This document shows positions 36,085-47,481 of a stretch of 64,000 nucleotides of DNA, piece by piece. How positions within the stretch are numbered: the stretch's first letter is position 1; every line of letters starts with the position of its first letter. Under the pieces are notes generated by a model that did not search any database, had not been told where the DNA came from, and saw only the letters and a program-made list of their open reading frames with translations. The translations under genes and the position numbers were made by a program. This DNA is from Acidobacteriaceae bacterium (GTDB lineage: Bacteria; Acidobacteriota; Terriglobia; Terriglobales; Acidobacteriaceae), in contig PLFY01000133.1 in assembly GCA_003138365.1 (NCBI GenBank), positions 15,294 to 79,293 on the forward strand, in the 5' to 3' direction.

Positions 36085-37299
36085 TTGGACAGCCTGATGC
36101 CAACACGCCCCTGCTGGGTTGAGATTCGCACCCGTTCCCTGGAAGAAAACTATCGATTTCTCGTGAGCCTTGCCGAGGGGCAGGCGGAGTTGCTGGCCAT
36201 GGTCAAGGCTGACGCTTACGGCCATTCGCTTGCCGCTTGCGTTCCGGCGGCGGTGCGCGTGGGGGCTCGGTGGCTTGGCGTCACCAGCGTTGAAGAAGGT
36301 GTGGCGACGCGTGCCCTGTGTCCCCAGGGACGGGTGCTGGTGATGGGCGGCGTCTTTGCGGGGCAAGGCCACGCGGTGGTCGAGCATTTGCTTACGGCGG
36401 TGGCTTGGGAGCCATGGCAACTGGACGAGCTTGAACGTGCGGCCCATTCGGCGAATTGTCCGGCTGGGGTTCAGGCTGTGGGGTTGCCGGTTCACCTGGA
36501 GATCGATACCGGGATGAGCCGGCAGGGCGTGAGTCCGGATGGTCTTGCCGCGGCTTTGGCGCGGTTTGGCCCGGCCTCGGCACTTAGGCTTGAGGGCGTC
36601 ATGACGCACCTGTTTGCCGCGGACGAGGCGGACGGCGCGGTGACCGAGGCGCAACTTGTTCGATTGAACCAGGCGCTGGGGCAAATTGCGGACGCGGGAT
36701 TGACGCCGGATTGGCTCAATGTGGGGAATTCGGCGGCGCTGCTCGCCGGCGAGGCCGGGCGAATCGCGGCTTTGGCCGGCCGCCACGGGATGAAGGCGAT
36801 GCTCAGGCCAGGGCTGGCGCTTTATGGTTTGGCGCCGCAGTTTGATCCCGGATTTGCGCCAGAAAAAGTGCCGGACGGCTTGGCCGCGGCGCGCGCCGCC
36901 TTACAACCGGTGCTGAGTTGGAAGACCGCGGTGGTGGGCGTCCGGACCGTTCCCGCGGGTGCGGTGGTGGGCTATAACGGAACCTTTGTGGCGACGGAGC
37001 CGATGCGTCTGGCGTTGGCGGCCGTGGGGTATGCGGACGGCCTGGACCGGAGGCTTGGCAACAACTTCAGCCTTCTTGTGCATGGGCAGCGAGCCCCGCT
37101 GGTGGGCCGCATCAGCATGGACCAGGCGGTGCTGGACGTGACGGAGATTGCTGGGGTGGAAGCCGGCGATGAGGTGGTGATTCTGGGAACGCAACGGGAC
37201 GAGACCATTACCGCGTTCGACCACGCCGAGGCAACGGGGACGATTCCGTGGGAGGTCTTTACGCGGATTGGGCCGCGGGTGCGGCGGGTCGCGGTTTAA
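36085..37299 (+). CDS. alr: Alanine racemase
   Basis: AMVKADAYGHS, HLEIDTGMSRQG, LRPGLALYGL, VGRISMDQAVLDVT. Confidence 0.95.
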   Translation: MDSLMPTRPCWVEIRTRSLEENYRFLVSLAEGQAELLAMVKADAYGHSLAACVPAAVRVGARWLGVTSVEEGVATRALCPQGRVLVMGGVFAGQGHAVVEHLLTAVAWEPWQLDELERAAHSANCPAGVQAVGLPVHLEIDTGMSRQGVSPDGLAAALARFGPASALRLEGVMTHLFAADEADGAVTEAQLVRLNQALGQIADAGLTPDWLNVGNSAALLAGEAGRIAALAGRHGMKAMLRPGLALYGLAPQFDPGFAPEKVPDGLAAARAALQPVLSWKTAVVGVRTVPAGAVVGYNGTFVATEPMRLALAAVGYADGLDRRLGNNFSLLVHGQRAPLVGRISMDQAVLDVTEIAGVEAGDEVVILGTQRDETITAFDHAEATGTIPWEVFTRIGPRVRRVAV

Positions 37300-37382
37300 C
37301 TGTCCGCAGAGCATGGTGAAAGCAAGATCGAATCAGGTGAAGAATCTCTCTCAATGATCCGAACTGCGTCCCGAATTGGGGT

Positions 37383-38180
37383 ATGCGTGTCGGGGAATCG
37401 AGGAGGCCGCGAAAGGAGACAGCAAGAGTGTCGACTACTCCCACGCCGATCGTATCCGGAGAGAACCGCGCTCCCGCCAGCAGTTCGCCGCCGCACAAAA
37501 TCGGTCTTTCAGCAAGAGTCGCGATCAGAATAATCGCAGTACTGACCATAGCCATTTGCGCCCTCTTCCTGCCTGCCGGCACGTTGAGGTTCTGGCAGGG
37601 CTGGGTTTATCTGGGCGTCCTGCCCGTTCCCAGCCTTTGCGCCTACCTTTACTTTTTGAAGCACGATCCACAACTTGTCGAACGCAGATTGCAACAGAAG
37701 GAGCAGGTCCGCGAACAGAAGCTTCTGATGCGTTGGTTCAAGCCGCTTTTCTTGTGTGTGTTTTTAGTGCCGGGGTTCGACTACCGCCTGGGCTGGACGC
37801 GCACATTGCTGGGCGCAGTGCCGTTGTGGCTGACGGTGTTTTCTCAGGTCATGGCGTTGACGGGAATGTGCTTTGCGTCTTGGGTCATCACCGTCAACCG
37901 ATTCGCGGGACGCACGATCCGGGTCGAGGAGGGTCAGAAAGTCATCTCGACCGGCCCATACAGCATCGTTCGTCATCCGATGTATTCAGGGAGCGTGGTC
38001 TTGTTGATGTTCACGCCGTTGGCGCTCGGTTCCTACATCTCCGTGCCCATTTTCGCGCTGCTAATCCCGTTCTACGTCATCCGCCTGCTCAACGAGGAGA
38101 AGGTGCTTCGCGAGGAGTTGCCCGGCTACCCAGAGTACTGTCTGCACACGCGGTTTCGTCTGATTCCCTTCGTCTGGTAA
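37383..38180 (+). CDS. Isoprenylcysteine carboxyl methyltransferase (ICMT)-family membrane protein
   Basis: ISTGPYSIVRHPMYSGSVVLL, RLLNEEKVLREELPGYPEYC. Confidence 0.88.
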   Translation: MRVGESRRPRKETARVSTTPTPIVSGENRAPASSSPPHKIGLSARVAIRIIAVLTIAICALFLPAGTLRFWQGWVYLGVLPVPSLCAYLYFLKHDPQLVERRLQQKEQVREQKLLMRWFKPLFLCVFLVPGFDYRLGWTRTLLGAVPLWLTVFSQVMALTGMCFASWVITVNRFAGRTIRVEEGQKVISTGPYSIVRHPMYSGSVVLLMFTPLALGSYISVPIFALLIPFYVIRLLNEEKVLREELPGYPEYCLHTRFRLIPFVW

Positions 38181-38285
38181 GGCGCAAGCAGTTTGCATCC
38201 GCCCATGGAACCAATGAGCAGAACAAGCGCAGGAGGGGAACCCTCTTGCGCCTGTTTGCCGTTCACTCCATGATGACTAGCGTTC

Positions 38286-39932
38286 TTATTGCTTGACCGG
38301 TTGCGGGGGCAGAGCCTTGGGCGCCTTCAGATGAGGCGCGTTGGGGGCGAGCGGAGCTTTGGGTGCGGCCGCAACGGTTGGCGCTGGTGGCGTCGCAGGG
38401 AAGGCGGACCCCTTCTTGATGCGCAAGTCGCCGTTGTCGGCATTCAGGACAATTTTCGATGTGCCGGAGCCGATCTTCCCGCTGACGGTCTTGTTCTCGT
38501 CGCCGCTGATGGAAAGCGCAAACTCCGTAAAGATATCGCCGTTGCGGGTGCGGCCGTCCACCGTGGCCGAAGCGTTGGGCGGCAACGTCACGACGATGCC
38601 GCCTTTGCCGTTCTTGGCATCCACAGAGTAGGCGCCGGCCGGCTCCACGGCGATGCTGCCGTCGCGATTTTCCACGGTGCTATCGCCGTAAATCTGGTTG
38701 AGGTCGACATCTTTGGCGTGCGTCACCACATGCACGGGCCCCTTGGCCTCGGCGATGCGGAGATCGTCGGAGTCGAGGGTCAGGTCGCCGGGCAGCGCGG
38801 CCAGTTGCACGTCAGTGACTGAGGTGTGCAGATGCACCGATCCGGAGACGTTCTCGATATGCACGTCGCCCAGAATTTCGCCGCTCTGCGTGATCTTGCC
38901 CTTGATCTCGGAGAGGGTGAGGTCGTTGCAGTCGCCATCGGTGGTCAGGTCGCCGTCCACCTGGTGCGCCGAGAAGTCGTGCTTGCCGCCGGCAAAGTGC
39001 ATCTGGACCGAGCCTGTAATCGCGTTCAGATGCACGTCGCCGTGTTGTGCGGAGACACTGATGCCGGCGCCGAGGCCGGCAGCCGTTACGTCCCCTTTGC
39101 CGGCGTTGATGCTGACCCTGGCAGATTTGGGTACGGTGACGGTTAGGTTGAGGCGGCCGTTGTTGTTGCTTTCTGACTTGACCAGCACGGCGCCGCCGTT
39201 GACGGTGACATGGGCGGCCTCGGCGGCAAAGATTTTGTCTGCTTCGGTATCCGAACCGGCAAAAGCCACTGCGTGTGCGCTTACCTCGATGTTGGGTCCG
39301 TCGCCGGAGGTGACGCTGACGTCGCCGCGGGGATTTTGAATCTCAACGGTGGCGTTTGCGGGAATCTGCGAGCTGAGCGCCTGCTGGTCCATATCGTGCT
39401 GGGGCAGACCGAATGCGTTGAAGAAGTTGTCATTCATTCCGTATTCGTTTTGATCTCCCATATGGGAAAACCACGGCCGCATATGCTCCCAACCTGAAGC
39501 GCCAAAGCCGAGGAAGGCAAGCAGGATAAGGATGCCGACAAAGCTGCCGCCGCGGCGCACGGGGGTTTCGCGGCGCAGGTCGAGCGCCCACTCGCCCAGC
39601 AGGGCCAGACCTGCGACGATCAGCAACAGCGGCCACCAGCGGCCATACCAGGGCCAGAATTGGTCGGCGGCAATGCGGCCGGTGACGACCAGGAGTGCGA
39701 CCACTCCGCCGGCGACAAGAATGATGGGACCGACGACTGAGGGAACGCGCGGTCCATAGGCGCCTACGTAGCTGGACTTCCAGGCGTAACGCTGGGCCTT
39801 CCAGGCATCGCGCTGCGCCCGCCAGGCGGCTTTCTGCTGCTCACGGTAGACGCGGTACTGGGTTTTGGGATCGTAAGGGGGATAGGGAGGCCGTCCGCCA
39901 CCCGGAGGCATATTGGGAGGTACGCTGCTCAT
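38286..39932 (-). CDS. DUF4097-type beta-strand repeat protein with N-terminal TM region
   Basis: GDVSVTSGDGPNIEVSA, GDVHLNAITGSVQMHF, GDVHIENVSGSVHLHT repeats. Confidence 0.82.
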   Translation of the reverse strand: MSSVPPNMPPGGGRPPYPPYDPKTQYRVYREQQKAAWRAQRDAWKAQRYAWKSSYVGAYGPRVPSVVGPIILVAGGVVALLVVTGRIAADQFWPWYGRWWPLLLIVAGLALLGEWALDLRRETPVRRGGSFVGILILLAFLGFGASGWEHMRPWFSHMGDQNEYGMNDNFFNAFGLPQHDMDQQALSSQIPANATVEIQNPRGDVSVTSGDGPNIEVSAHAVAFAGSDTEADKIFAAEAAHVTVNGGAVLVKSESNNNGRLNLTVTVPKSARVSINAGKGDVTAAGLGAGISVSAQHGDVHLNAITGSVQMHFAGGKHDFSAHQVDGDLTTDGDCNDLTLSEIKGKITQSGEILGDVHIENVSGSVHLHTSVTDVQLAALPGDLTLDSDDLRIAEAKGPVHVVTHAKDVDLNQIYGDSTVENRDGSIAVEPAGAYSVDAKNGKGGIVVTLPPNASATVDGRTRNGDIFTEFALSISGDENKTVSGKIGSGTSKIVLNADNGDLRIKKGSAFPATPPAPTVAAAPKAPLAPNAPHLKAPKALPPQPVKQ

Positions 39933-40255
39933 GATTGTCCTCCATCGAGATCTTTGTCGTATTCATGGGCAGGGACGATGGCCGTCGGCTGTCCTGGGTA
40001 GGGTGGAATGCCTGTTGCCGCCCTGGGATCGATTGGGCCCTGGTAAGGAGCGCCAGGATAGGGCATAGGCGGACTGCCCCCTTCAGCGGCCAGGGCTGCG
40101 CGTTCCGCCAGCATGAGGACGCCGGCAAGAATCAGAAACAGCGGCCAGCTCTTGCCCCAACCGAGAATGTGAGCCTGGGCCAGCAGGGCAATCACGCCGA
40201 CCAATAGAAGATAAGCGGGGCCGCGAAGGCGGCGAATCATGATATAGCGGCTCAT
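39929..40255 (-). CDS. Small DUF5668/LiaF-like membrane protein
   Basis: GPAYLLLVGVIALLAQAHILGWGKSWPLFLILAGVLMLAERA. Confidence 0.75.
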   Translation of the reverse strand: MSRYIMIRRLRGPAYLLLVGVIALLAQAHILGWGKSWPLFLILAGVLMLAERAALAAEGGSPPMPYPGAPYQGPIDPRAATGIPPYPGQPTAIVPAHEYDKDLDGGQS

Positions 40256-41082
40256 TTGGAACCTCCTTGGGAATCTCCGAGACGACGAACGATCAGCCAG
40301 ACACCGACCCCGATCAGAAGCACCGGCCATGAAAACTCAAGCAGGCGTCCGCTGAAGATATCGAGCCGATCGAGCAGGAAAAGCAATCCGAGGGCGATTA
40401 GAATCACAGCGCCGACCGGCTCCTTGCGCTTCCAGAACAGAGGCCGCCAATACTCTGAGGGATCAGGCGTAAAGCCGGGTCCGGCAGCGCCGGGAGCAGG
40501 CGGCGTGAATGGCGCTTGCCAGGCCCCCTGCTGGTAAGGCGGCTGTTGGTACGCGCCCTGTGCCTCGGGGCCCGGAGGATTGGGGTTCGGATTGCCCTGG
40601 GCCGGTCCAGCGCCTGGTTGGCCCGGATACCTGTGGCGCGTGCCCAGGTTCAGCCAGTTCCCAACCTCGTTCAGCCCCAGTGGATCGGGCGGAGGCTGGC
40701 CGTCCCGCAGCGCTCTGGCGGTGTGGAAAGCCTCGAAGGACTGGTAGAGGCACCACGCGCCGATGAAGATGCCGAAGATGCCGTGGTACTCGGTGATGCT
40801 GACCAGCACGGCAAAGATGACAACGTGGATGAGTCCCTTGAAGAACTGCCCGTTGTACATGGCGCCGACGCCGGGAATGAGTCCCAGGATGGCGGCAGCC
40901 GATGGGTGGGGCCCACTGGGCGGGACCACGAATGGTTGTTGAAAGGCCTGCCAGGATGCCTGGCAAGGCTCGCAGAGAATCTGGCCTCCAGCCGCGTTGC
41001 GCACGCAGTTGGCGCAGAGCGGCTTGCCACATGTCTGGCAATAGGCGGTCGCGGTTACACCGCTGTGATTTACGCAGTCCAT
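40252..41082 (-). CDS. B-box-type zinc-finger membrane protein with DUF5668-like C-terminus
   Basis: CVNHSGVTATAYCQTCGKPLCANCVRNAAGGQILCEPC; later AVILIALGLLFLLDRLDIF. Confidence 0.82.
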   Translation of the reverse strand: MDCVNHSGVTATAYCQTCGKPLCANCVRNAAGGQILCEPCQASWQAFQQPFVVPPSGPHPSAAAILGLIPGVGAMYNGQFFKGLIHVVIFAVLVSITEYHGIFGIFIGAWCLYQSFEAFHTARALRDGQPPPDPLGLNEVGNWLNLGTRHRYPGQPGAGPAQGNPNPNPPGPEAQGAYQQPPYQQGAWQAPFTPPAPGAAGPGFTPDPSEYWRPLFWKRKEPVGAVILIALGLLFLLDRLDIFSGRLLEFSWPVLLIGVGVWLIVRRLGDSQGGSK

Positions 41083-41957
41083 ACTGTGCTCCTTTCCCGT
41101 AGTGCCATTGCGGAGCCGCCGGAGTGCGCGGGCTGAGCTTGAAACTTGAGGGAGGTTTCTAAAAAGTCACTGGAATCGTTGGGAGCCGGGCTTCCCGATT
41201 GCTGGGGAGGGTCCATCCGGGAGCCCCCATCCTTGTGGCCTGGGGTCTGTTTTGACTCGCCCGGCGGGTTGTCTTTCGGTCGTTGCTGGTTGTCGTTTTC
41301 TCCGCCCTGGTTCTCGGTGGTGCTGCGCAATTGCCGCATGGTGGACTGAACCTCGTAGACAAAACGCAGGTGGTCGTAATAGCGGATGATCGGGGTAGAG
41401 GCCATGGTCAGCCGCCGCTCCATGAACGAGCGCACCGCGGTGGGGCGAAGGCTGCTGAGCCGCAGGTTGCTCAAGCTGACGCCGGTCAGGTTAAGCGTCA
41501 GCGCGATGGTGAAGAATGCCATGGCGGCCGTCATGAGCAAGCGCGGCTCGGCAAACCGGCGGGCTTGAAAGGCGACGAGTCCGGCAATGCCGGGACGCTG
41601 CCAGGCCGGGGTCCCCGTCATGCGGCCTTTGCGTGCGGGGGTAGAGCCGGGTTGCATCGGCAACACGCTGGCGCCGCCAGCCATCAGGCCGAAGCCTTCT
41701 ACCTGCCCTGGGCCGGTCTGGGCCAGAATCTTATCCAACAGCCCTGCGGGAACCTCCGGTTCGGGCGAAAGGAACTCAAGCCACTCGCGGCCTCGCCGGG
41801 CGTCTTCAAACAGTGCCGTGCAGGCCGGGCAGACGGCCATGTGCGCGGTAAAGATCGCCTCGTCGGCCGGATTCAACAGCCCGTCCAACGCATCGGTCAA
41901 AAGTGTCTCCCACTGCCCGCAGGCCGGAGAGCTCGGAATGTTTGTGCGCTCTGCCAT
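41070..41957 (-). CDS. Anti-sigma factor with zf-HC2-type zinc finger
   Basis: LTDALDGLLNPADEAIFTAHMAVCPACTALFEDARR then one TM segment; start overlaps sigma stop. Confidence 0.87.
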   Translation of the reverse strand: MAERTNIPSSPACGQWETLLTDALDGLLNPADEAIFTAHMAVCPACTALFEDARRGREWLEFLSPEPEVPAGLLDKILAQTGPGQVEGFGLMAGGASVLPMQPGSTPARKGRMTGTPAWQRPGIAGLVAFQARRFAEPRLLMTAAMAFFTIALTLNLTGVSLSNLRLSSLRPTAVRSFMERRLTMASTPIIRYYDHLRFVYEVQSTMRQLRSTTENQGGENDNQQRPKDNPPGESKQTPGHKDGGSRMDPPQQSGSPAPNDSSDFLETSLKFQAQPAHSGGSAMALRERSTVWTA

Positions 41958-42592
41958 TACATCACCTCCCGTTTATTACGTTCCAGCAGCCGTGCTAGTT
42001 CCGCGCGGCCTCTGCTGATGCGGGACTTGACCGTCCCCTCGGGAATGCCCAGCACCTGGGCGATCTCCTTGTAATCAAGATCTTGCAGGTCACGAAGAAT
42101 GACGGCCTCGCGCAGCTCGACGGAGACGCGAGCGAGGGCATTCTGGACCATTTTCGCCAGTTCCTTCTGGGCCGCCGACTCGTGCGGCGAAGGACCGCTG
42201 GCCATCAGGCGGGCTACAGGCTGCAACTCCTCTGCCGACTCCCAGCCGTCGTCCAAAGAAGAGGTCGCGCGCTGGTTGCGGGTGCGCCGGAAGTTGTCCA
42301 CCAGCAGGTTGCGGGTCATGGTTGTGATCCACACCTGCAGGCTGCCGCGGCCGGTATCGAAACTGGCCAGGTTCGAGTAAACCTTCAAAAAAACGTCCTG
42401 AGTCAGGTCCTCCGCGTCGGCCGGGTTGCCGGTAAAGCGATAGCAGAGCCCGTAGACACGCCTGTGGTGGGAGCGGACCAGTTCGGCCCACGCGCCGGAA
42501 TCACCGTCCATGCAGCGGCGAACAGTCTGGGACCAGTCGATCTCCAGCGGACTCACCTCCACGTTTAGCGGGCGGGCGTCAGGAGCTTTCAT
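41957..42592 (-). CDS. ECF-type RNA polymerase sigma factor
   Basis: GLCYRFTGNPADAEDLTQDVFLKVYSNL, VILRDLQDLDYKEIAQVLGIPEGTVKSRISRGRAELARLL. Confidence 0.94.
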   Translation of the reverse strand: MKAPDARPLNVEVSPLEIDWSQTVRRCMDGDSGAWAELVRSHHRRVYGLCYRFTGNPADAEDLTQDVFLKVYSNLASFDTGRGSLQVWITTMTRNLLVDNFRRTRNQRATSSLDDGWESAEELQPVARLMASGPSPHESAAQKELAKMVQNALARVSVELREAVILRDLQDLDYKEIAQVLGIPEGTVKSRISRGRAELARLLERNKREVM

Positions 42593-42863
42593 CTTGCCTC
42601 CCAGAATGTCCCCGTTGCCGGCAGCGGGCGTCCGAAATGCGCCAATCTCCGGCGCCTCCATGGTACGCCGCGATTGTGGCCTCGGCGGGGTCCCCGGCGA
42701 CAGGTCTTTGTCGCTGGGGTGTCTCGGCGGCGATGCCAACCCTATCACGCTCCAGCTTAATGTGCCCACGCATTGCATAGTTTGCTAATACGCGGGATCT
42801 GTGCGGATAGTTCCGTGGGAGGAAGAAGTAGAATTCCTTTGCCATCCCTGCTACCCTCAAGCC

Positions 42864-43130
42864 ATGCAGATTACCGTCCAACTTCCCGACGATCTGGCCC
42901 AGCACCCCAACCCGGGGCGCGATGCCCTGGAATCGCTGGCCATTGAGGGATACCGCACGGGAACGCTCTCTCACTATCAGGCAAGCCAGATACTGGGGTT
43001 GTCGCGTTTCGAGTTCGACGGCTTTCTCAAGGATCGGCAGATCTACGACCACGCTTATGACGTCGAAGATTTGGAACAGGACCGTGAGACCATGCGCCAG
43101 CTTCAGGCCAAGGGGCTCCTCCGGGCATGA
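42864..43130 (+). CDS. UPF0175-family antitoxin-like protein
   Basis: ALESLAIEGYRTGTLSHYQASQILGLSRFEFDGFLKDRQIY. Confidence 0.85.
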   Translation: MQITVQLPDDLAQHPNPGRDALESLAIEGYRTGTLSHYQASQILGLSRFEFDGFLKDRQIYDHAYDVEDLEQDRETMRQLQAKGLLRA

Positions 43131-43612
43131 TCGTTGTTGCTGATACTTCGCCGCTCAATTACCTGATTCAGATCCATTGCGACACACTTCTCCCTCAGAT
43201 TTACGGGAAAATTGTTGTCCCTTCCGGAGTGATGCGGGAGCTGAATCACTCCGGCGCGCCGGCAGCGGTGCGCTTGTGGCTGACTCGTCTCCCGTCCTGG
43301 GTCGATGTCCGCCTGATCACTTCTCCACCGGATTCGGAGCTTGCATTCCTGGGGCTAGGTGAGCGAGACGCAATTCAATTCGCCGAGGAACACCACGCGG
43401 ACCTCCTGCTGATGGATGAACGCAAGGGGCGATTGGAAGCAAAACGGCGCGGACTGATGACGACCGGAACGTTGGGGATCTTGTTGAGTGCCGGAGAGCT
43501 GAGACTGATCGATCCGGAACTAGCCTATCGCCGGCTGATTGCCGAGACTACCTTTCGCACTTCTGCCGCACTGGAAGCGCAGTTTCTCGGGCAGGATCGC
43601 TCCACACTTTGA
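43127..43612 (+). CDS. DUF3368 PIN-like toxin candidate
   Basis: VVADTSPLNYLIQI, PSGVMRELNHSGAP, LGLGERDAIQFAEEHHADLLLMDERKGR; 4-nt ATGA overlap with upstream gene. Confidence 0.87.
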   Translation: MIVVADTSPLNYLIQIHCDTLLPQIYGKIVVPSGVMRELNHSGAPAAVRLWLTRLPSWVDVRLITSPPDSELAFLGLGERDAIQFAEEHHADLLLMDERKGRLEAKRRGLMTTGTLGILLSAGELRLIDPELAYRRLIAETTFRTSAALEAQFLGQDRSTL

Positions 43613-43688
43613 ATTGAAAGCAGGGATCCACATCTCTGCACGCGGATGGTGGCCCAAGTCTCACTGGCGATCCCTGGAAGACCCGCGC

Positions 43689-44324
43689 CTAACCAAGCTT
43701 GACGAAATGCATGGCCGCCGAATTCATGCAGTAGCGCAGGCCCGTGGGGGCGGGGCCGTCATTGAACACGTGCCCGAGGTGAGCGTCGCACAGCCTGCAG
43801 GAGACTGCGGTGCGGACCTCCATCAGGCTTCCGTCGACAGTATCCACGACATTCTCTTGCGCGATGGGCTGCCAGAAACTGGGCCAGCCGGTACCGGAGT
43901 CGAACTTGGTTTCCGAACTGAACAGGGCCAGGTCGCAGCAGACACAGCGGAAGACGCCTCGATCGTGCAGGTTCCAACTGTCGCCGGTGAAGGGCAGCTC
44001 GGTGTCTGCGTGGCGGGTGACTCGATAGGAGGTTGGAGAGAGCATCTTCTTCCACTCGCCGTCGGACTTGATGAGGCGGGGAAGGCTGACCGTGTCCGTC
44101 TGCTTCCCGTCGGCTGAAAACTCAATGATGGTGACCGTCTTTGGACCCTCGTCCGGAGTCATTGGGCGCGCCGCTGCGACAGTGCTGCGCCGCAAGCCCC
44201 AGAAGGCCGCCGCACTGACTGCGGTTGCGACTGAAACGATGAAGGCACGACGGCCGAAAAGCTGTACGAGGCTTGGTTCGCACGGCTCAACCGGCTCGGA
44301 CGGTTGTTCCAGGTCATTCTCCAT
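43689..44324 (-). CDS. msrB: Exported peptide-methionine (R)-S-oxide reductase
   Basis: GRRAFIVSVATAVSAAAF signal; GTGWPSFWQPI, LGHVFNDGPAPTGLRYCMNSAAMHF. Confidence 0.94.
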   Translation of the reverse strand: MENDLEQPSEPVEPCEPSLVQLFGRRAFIVSVATAVSAAAFWGLRRSTVAAARPMTPDEGPKTVTIIEFSADGKQTDTVSLPRLIKSDGEWKKMLSPTSYRVTRHADTELPFTGDSWNLHDRGVFRCVCCDLALFSSETKFDSGTGWPSFWQPIAQENVVDTVDGSLMEVRTAVSCRLCDAHLGHVFNDGPAPTGLRYCMNSAAMHFVKLG

Positions 44325-44465
44325 GATCGATTCTCTTCTCAACTCGGACGGCGGAGTTCGAATGCTCGCCGTGCTCGATTGTTAGAGCGTGCGTGCAGTG
44401 AGAAGGTTACGGAATTCGACCGAATTCAGCGCGGCCTTTCGACAAGGCGGGATTACCGGCAATGC

Positions 44466-44501
44466 AGAAGAGGCCTCTTCCTCGTGGAAAGGGCCTCTTC
44501 T
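44466..44501. terminator. Hairpin downstream of glgC
   Basis: AGAAGAGGCC ... GGCCTCTTCT, 10-bp perfect stem. Confidence 0.65.
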
Positions 44502-44536
44502 CATTTGCCGCGCTTCGTGATGAATCAGGACCCGCC

Positions 44537-45790
<1,254 letters not shown>

Positions 45791-45981
45791 ATCGGTTTGA
45801 TCCCGCCTTCGTTGTCGTTCCTGTCCGGCGTATGAATGTTAAGGCGAGTGGCGCTATCTGGTACAGCATATTTTTTGCGGCAGCACATTTACCCAAGCCT
45901 CACCGAACGGTGGAGAATACCACACGCGGATGAACTTGGCTGCCCTGTCTGTTGCACAGGCACTTTTGGATACGAGGCGCC

Positions 45982-46686
45982 TTACCGCTTTTTCTTGAAC
46001 TTGTACTCGAGGCCGACGGAAATTGCGAAGTTGACATCGAATTGGGAGGTCTTGGGCCCGTAGTTGATGCTGTAGTGGGTCATCACCGCGTCGGGTGTGA
46101 TCCGAAAGACCCAGCGCGCCGAGCGGTTCAGATCAAAATGGCCGCCTATGATCGCGGCCGGAGCGAGCTGGTTGTTATAAAAAGCCACCACCGACGGAGA
46201 GTTTCCGCGCAGGTCCTGCTCGAAGTTTCCATAGACTCCGCCGACCAGCACGTGGGCGAGCATTGCGCCATGTTTGTTGTGCGGGCCCAGCCACTCGGGA
46301 CCGGCGGTGAAAAAGTACTCGCTGACGAACGGCCCTTCGATGTTCTGGTCGTTGGGCGCGGCGCCGCTGGTGCCCAGATAGCCGCGTCCCGATCCCTCCA
46401 CGGCCCAGTGCTTGCTGAACCAATAGGCGCCGGAAAGATCGAGGCCACCGAGATTGGAACCCTGGAGCAGGGTAGGGCCGGCCTTCATGTGGTCGTAGGC
46501 CATACCCAATGAAGCATCAAAGCGGTTGTCATAGCGCACATTGGCCAGCGGATCGCTGGAAATGTAGGCGCCATTGCCGGCGGTCGGAGAGGCGGTTACC
46601 TGGGCCACGGCGCAGGTTCCGGCACAGACTGTCAAGGCGGCTACGGCTGCAAGAGAGACGGGCAAACTGACATGGAAACGCATCAC
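45982..46686 (-). CDS. Outer-membrane beta-barrel protein
   Basis: Signal peptide, alternating barrel pattern, C-terminal FAISVGLEYKFKKKR. Confidence 0.75.
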   Translation of the reverse strand: MMRFHVSLPVSLAAVAALTVCAGTCAVAQVTASPTAGNGAYISSDPLANVRYDNRFDASLGMAYDHMKAGPTLLQGSNLGGLDLSGAYWFSKHWAVEGSGRGYLGTSGAAPNDQNIEGPFVSEYFFTAGPEWLGPHNKHGAMLAHVLVGGVYGNFEQDLRGNSPSVVAFYNNQLAPAAIIGGHFDLNRSARWVFRITPDAVMTHYSINYGPKTSQFDVNFAISVGLEYKFKKKR

Positions 46687-46748
46687 TTACCAGCTTACAG
46701 GACTGCGCCGAGGGCGGACAATGCAAACCGGGCTTCATTGTCCCGGTC

Positions 46749-47402
46749 CTAAGGCTCGCAGTGTTCCATCTGGCGGGTCCACACCAGGTAACGAGCCGTC
46801 TTTGCGGTTTCGACGATCGCTTCAACGCTCACGCGAATCGCCGACTTGGGCGCCAGCGGCGGAGCCGTGTGCTCACGCCATTCCAGAGGCAGGCGGCTGA
46901 AAATTAGCCCAGTGCGAGGCAGGTGAACGGCGGTGGAAATCACCTCCGCGGAGCGCCAGCCATGGGCCTTCATGATGCGGACCGAGTAGCAGGCGTTCTG
47001 AATGGTATCCAGAGCCTCCGGCTCCACAAAGATGGCGGTCTCCGGAATGCCCTGGGCCTCGGCGGCACGAGCCATGACGCGCGCCTCTACAAAGCGGTTG
47101 TGGGCTGGCCCGCCGGTGAGGATGAGGCGCGACGCCACGCCACGCTCGTACTCATGGACAGCCTCGGTGACGTGGGCCAATTGATCGGGGGTTGGGTTGC
47201 CGTCGTTGTCCGCAGGAGTGCCCAAAACAATAATGGCGTCAAAGCGAGTGCGCGAAGTATTTGCGGAGGGGGCCTGGCGGCGCGCGATGGCTGCCCAGGC
47301 TAACAATCCCAGAATCAGTGCGGCGGCGGCAATTGCCAAGCCTCTTGGCCAGCGCATGGGCTTGCGGCGGCGGGGTTGCCGGCGAGGGCGCTTGAGCGTC
47401 AA
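46749..47402 (-). CDS. YdcF/ElyC-family (DUF218) membrane protein
   Basis: DAIIVLGTPADNDGNPTPDQLAHV, LILTGGPAHNRFVEARVMARAAEAQGIPETAIFVEPEALDTIQNA. Confidence 0.87.
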   Translation of the reverse strand: MTLKRPRRQPRRRKPMRWPRGLAIAAAALILGLLAWAAIARRQAPSANTSRTRFDAIIVLGTPADNDGNPTPDQLAHVTEAVHEYERGVASRLILTGGPAHNRFVEARVMARAAEAQGIPETAIFVEPEALDTIQNACYSVRIMKAHGWRSAEVISTAVHLPRTGLIFSRLPLEWREHTAPPLAPKSAIRVSVEAIVETAKTARYLVWTRQMEHCEP

Positions 47403-47481
47403 AGGGAATCTCCTCCAGCATCCACTTTAATCGTGGCTGGAGGCTCGGTTGCCGGGTGCGGTTGTGGCCGGGACGGGGCCA

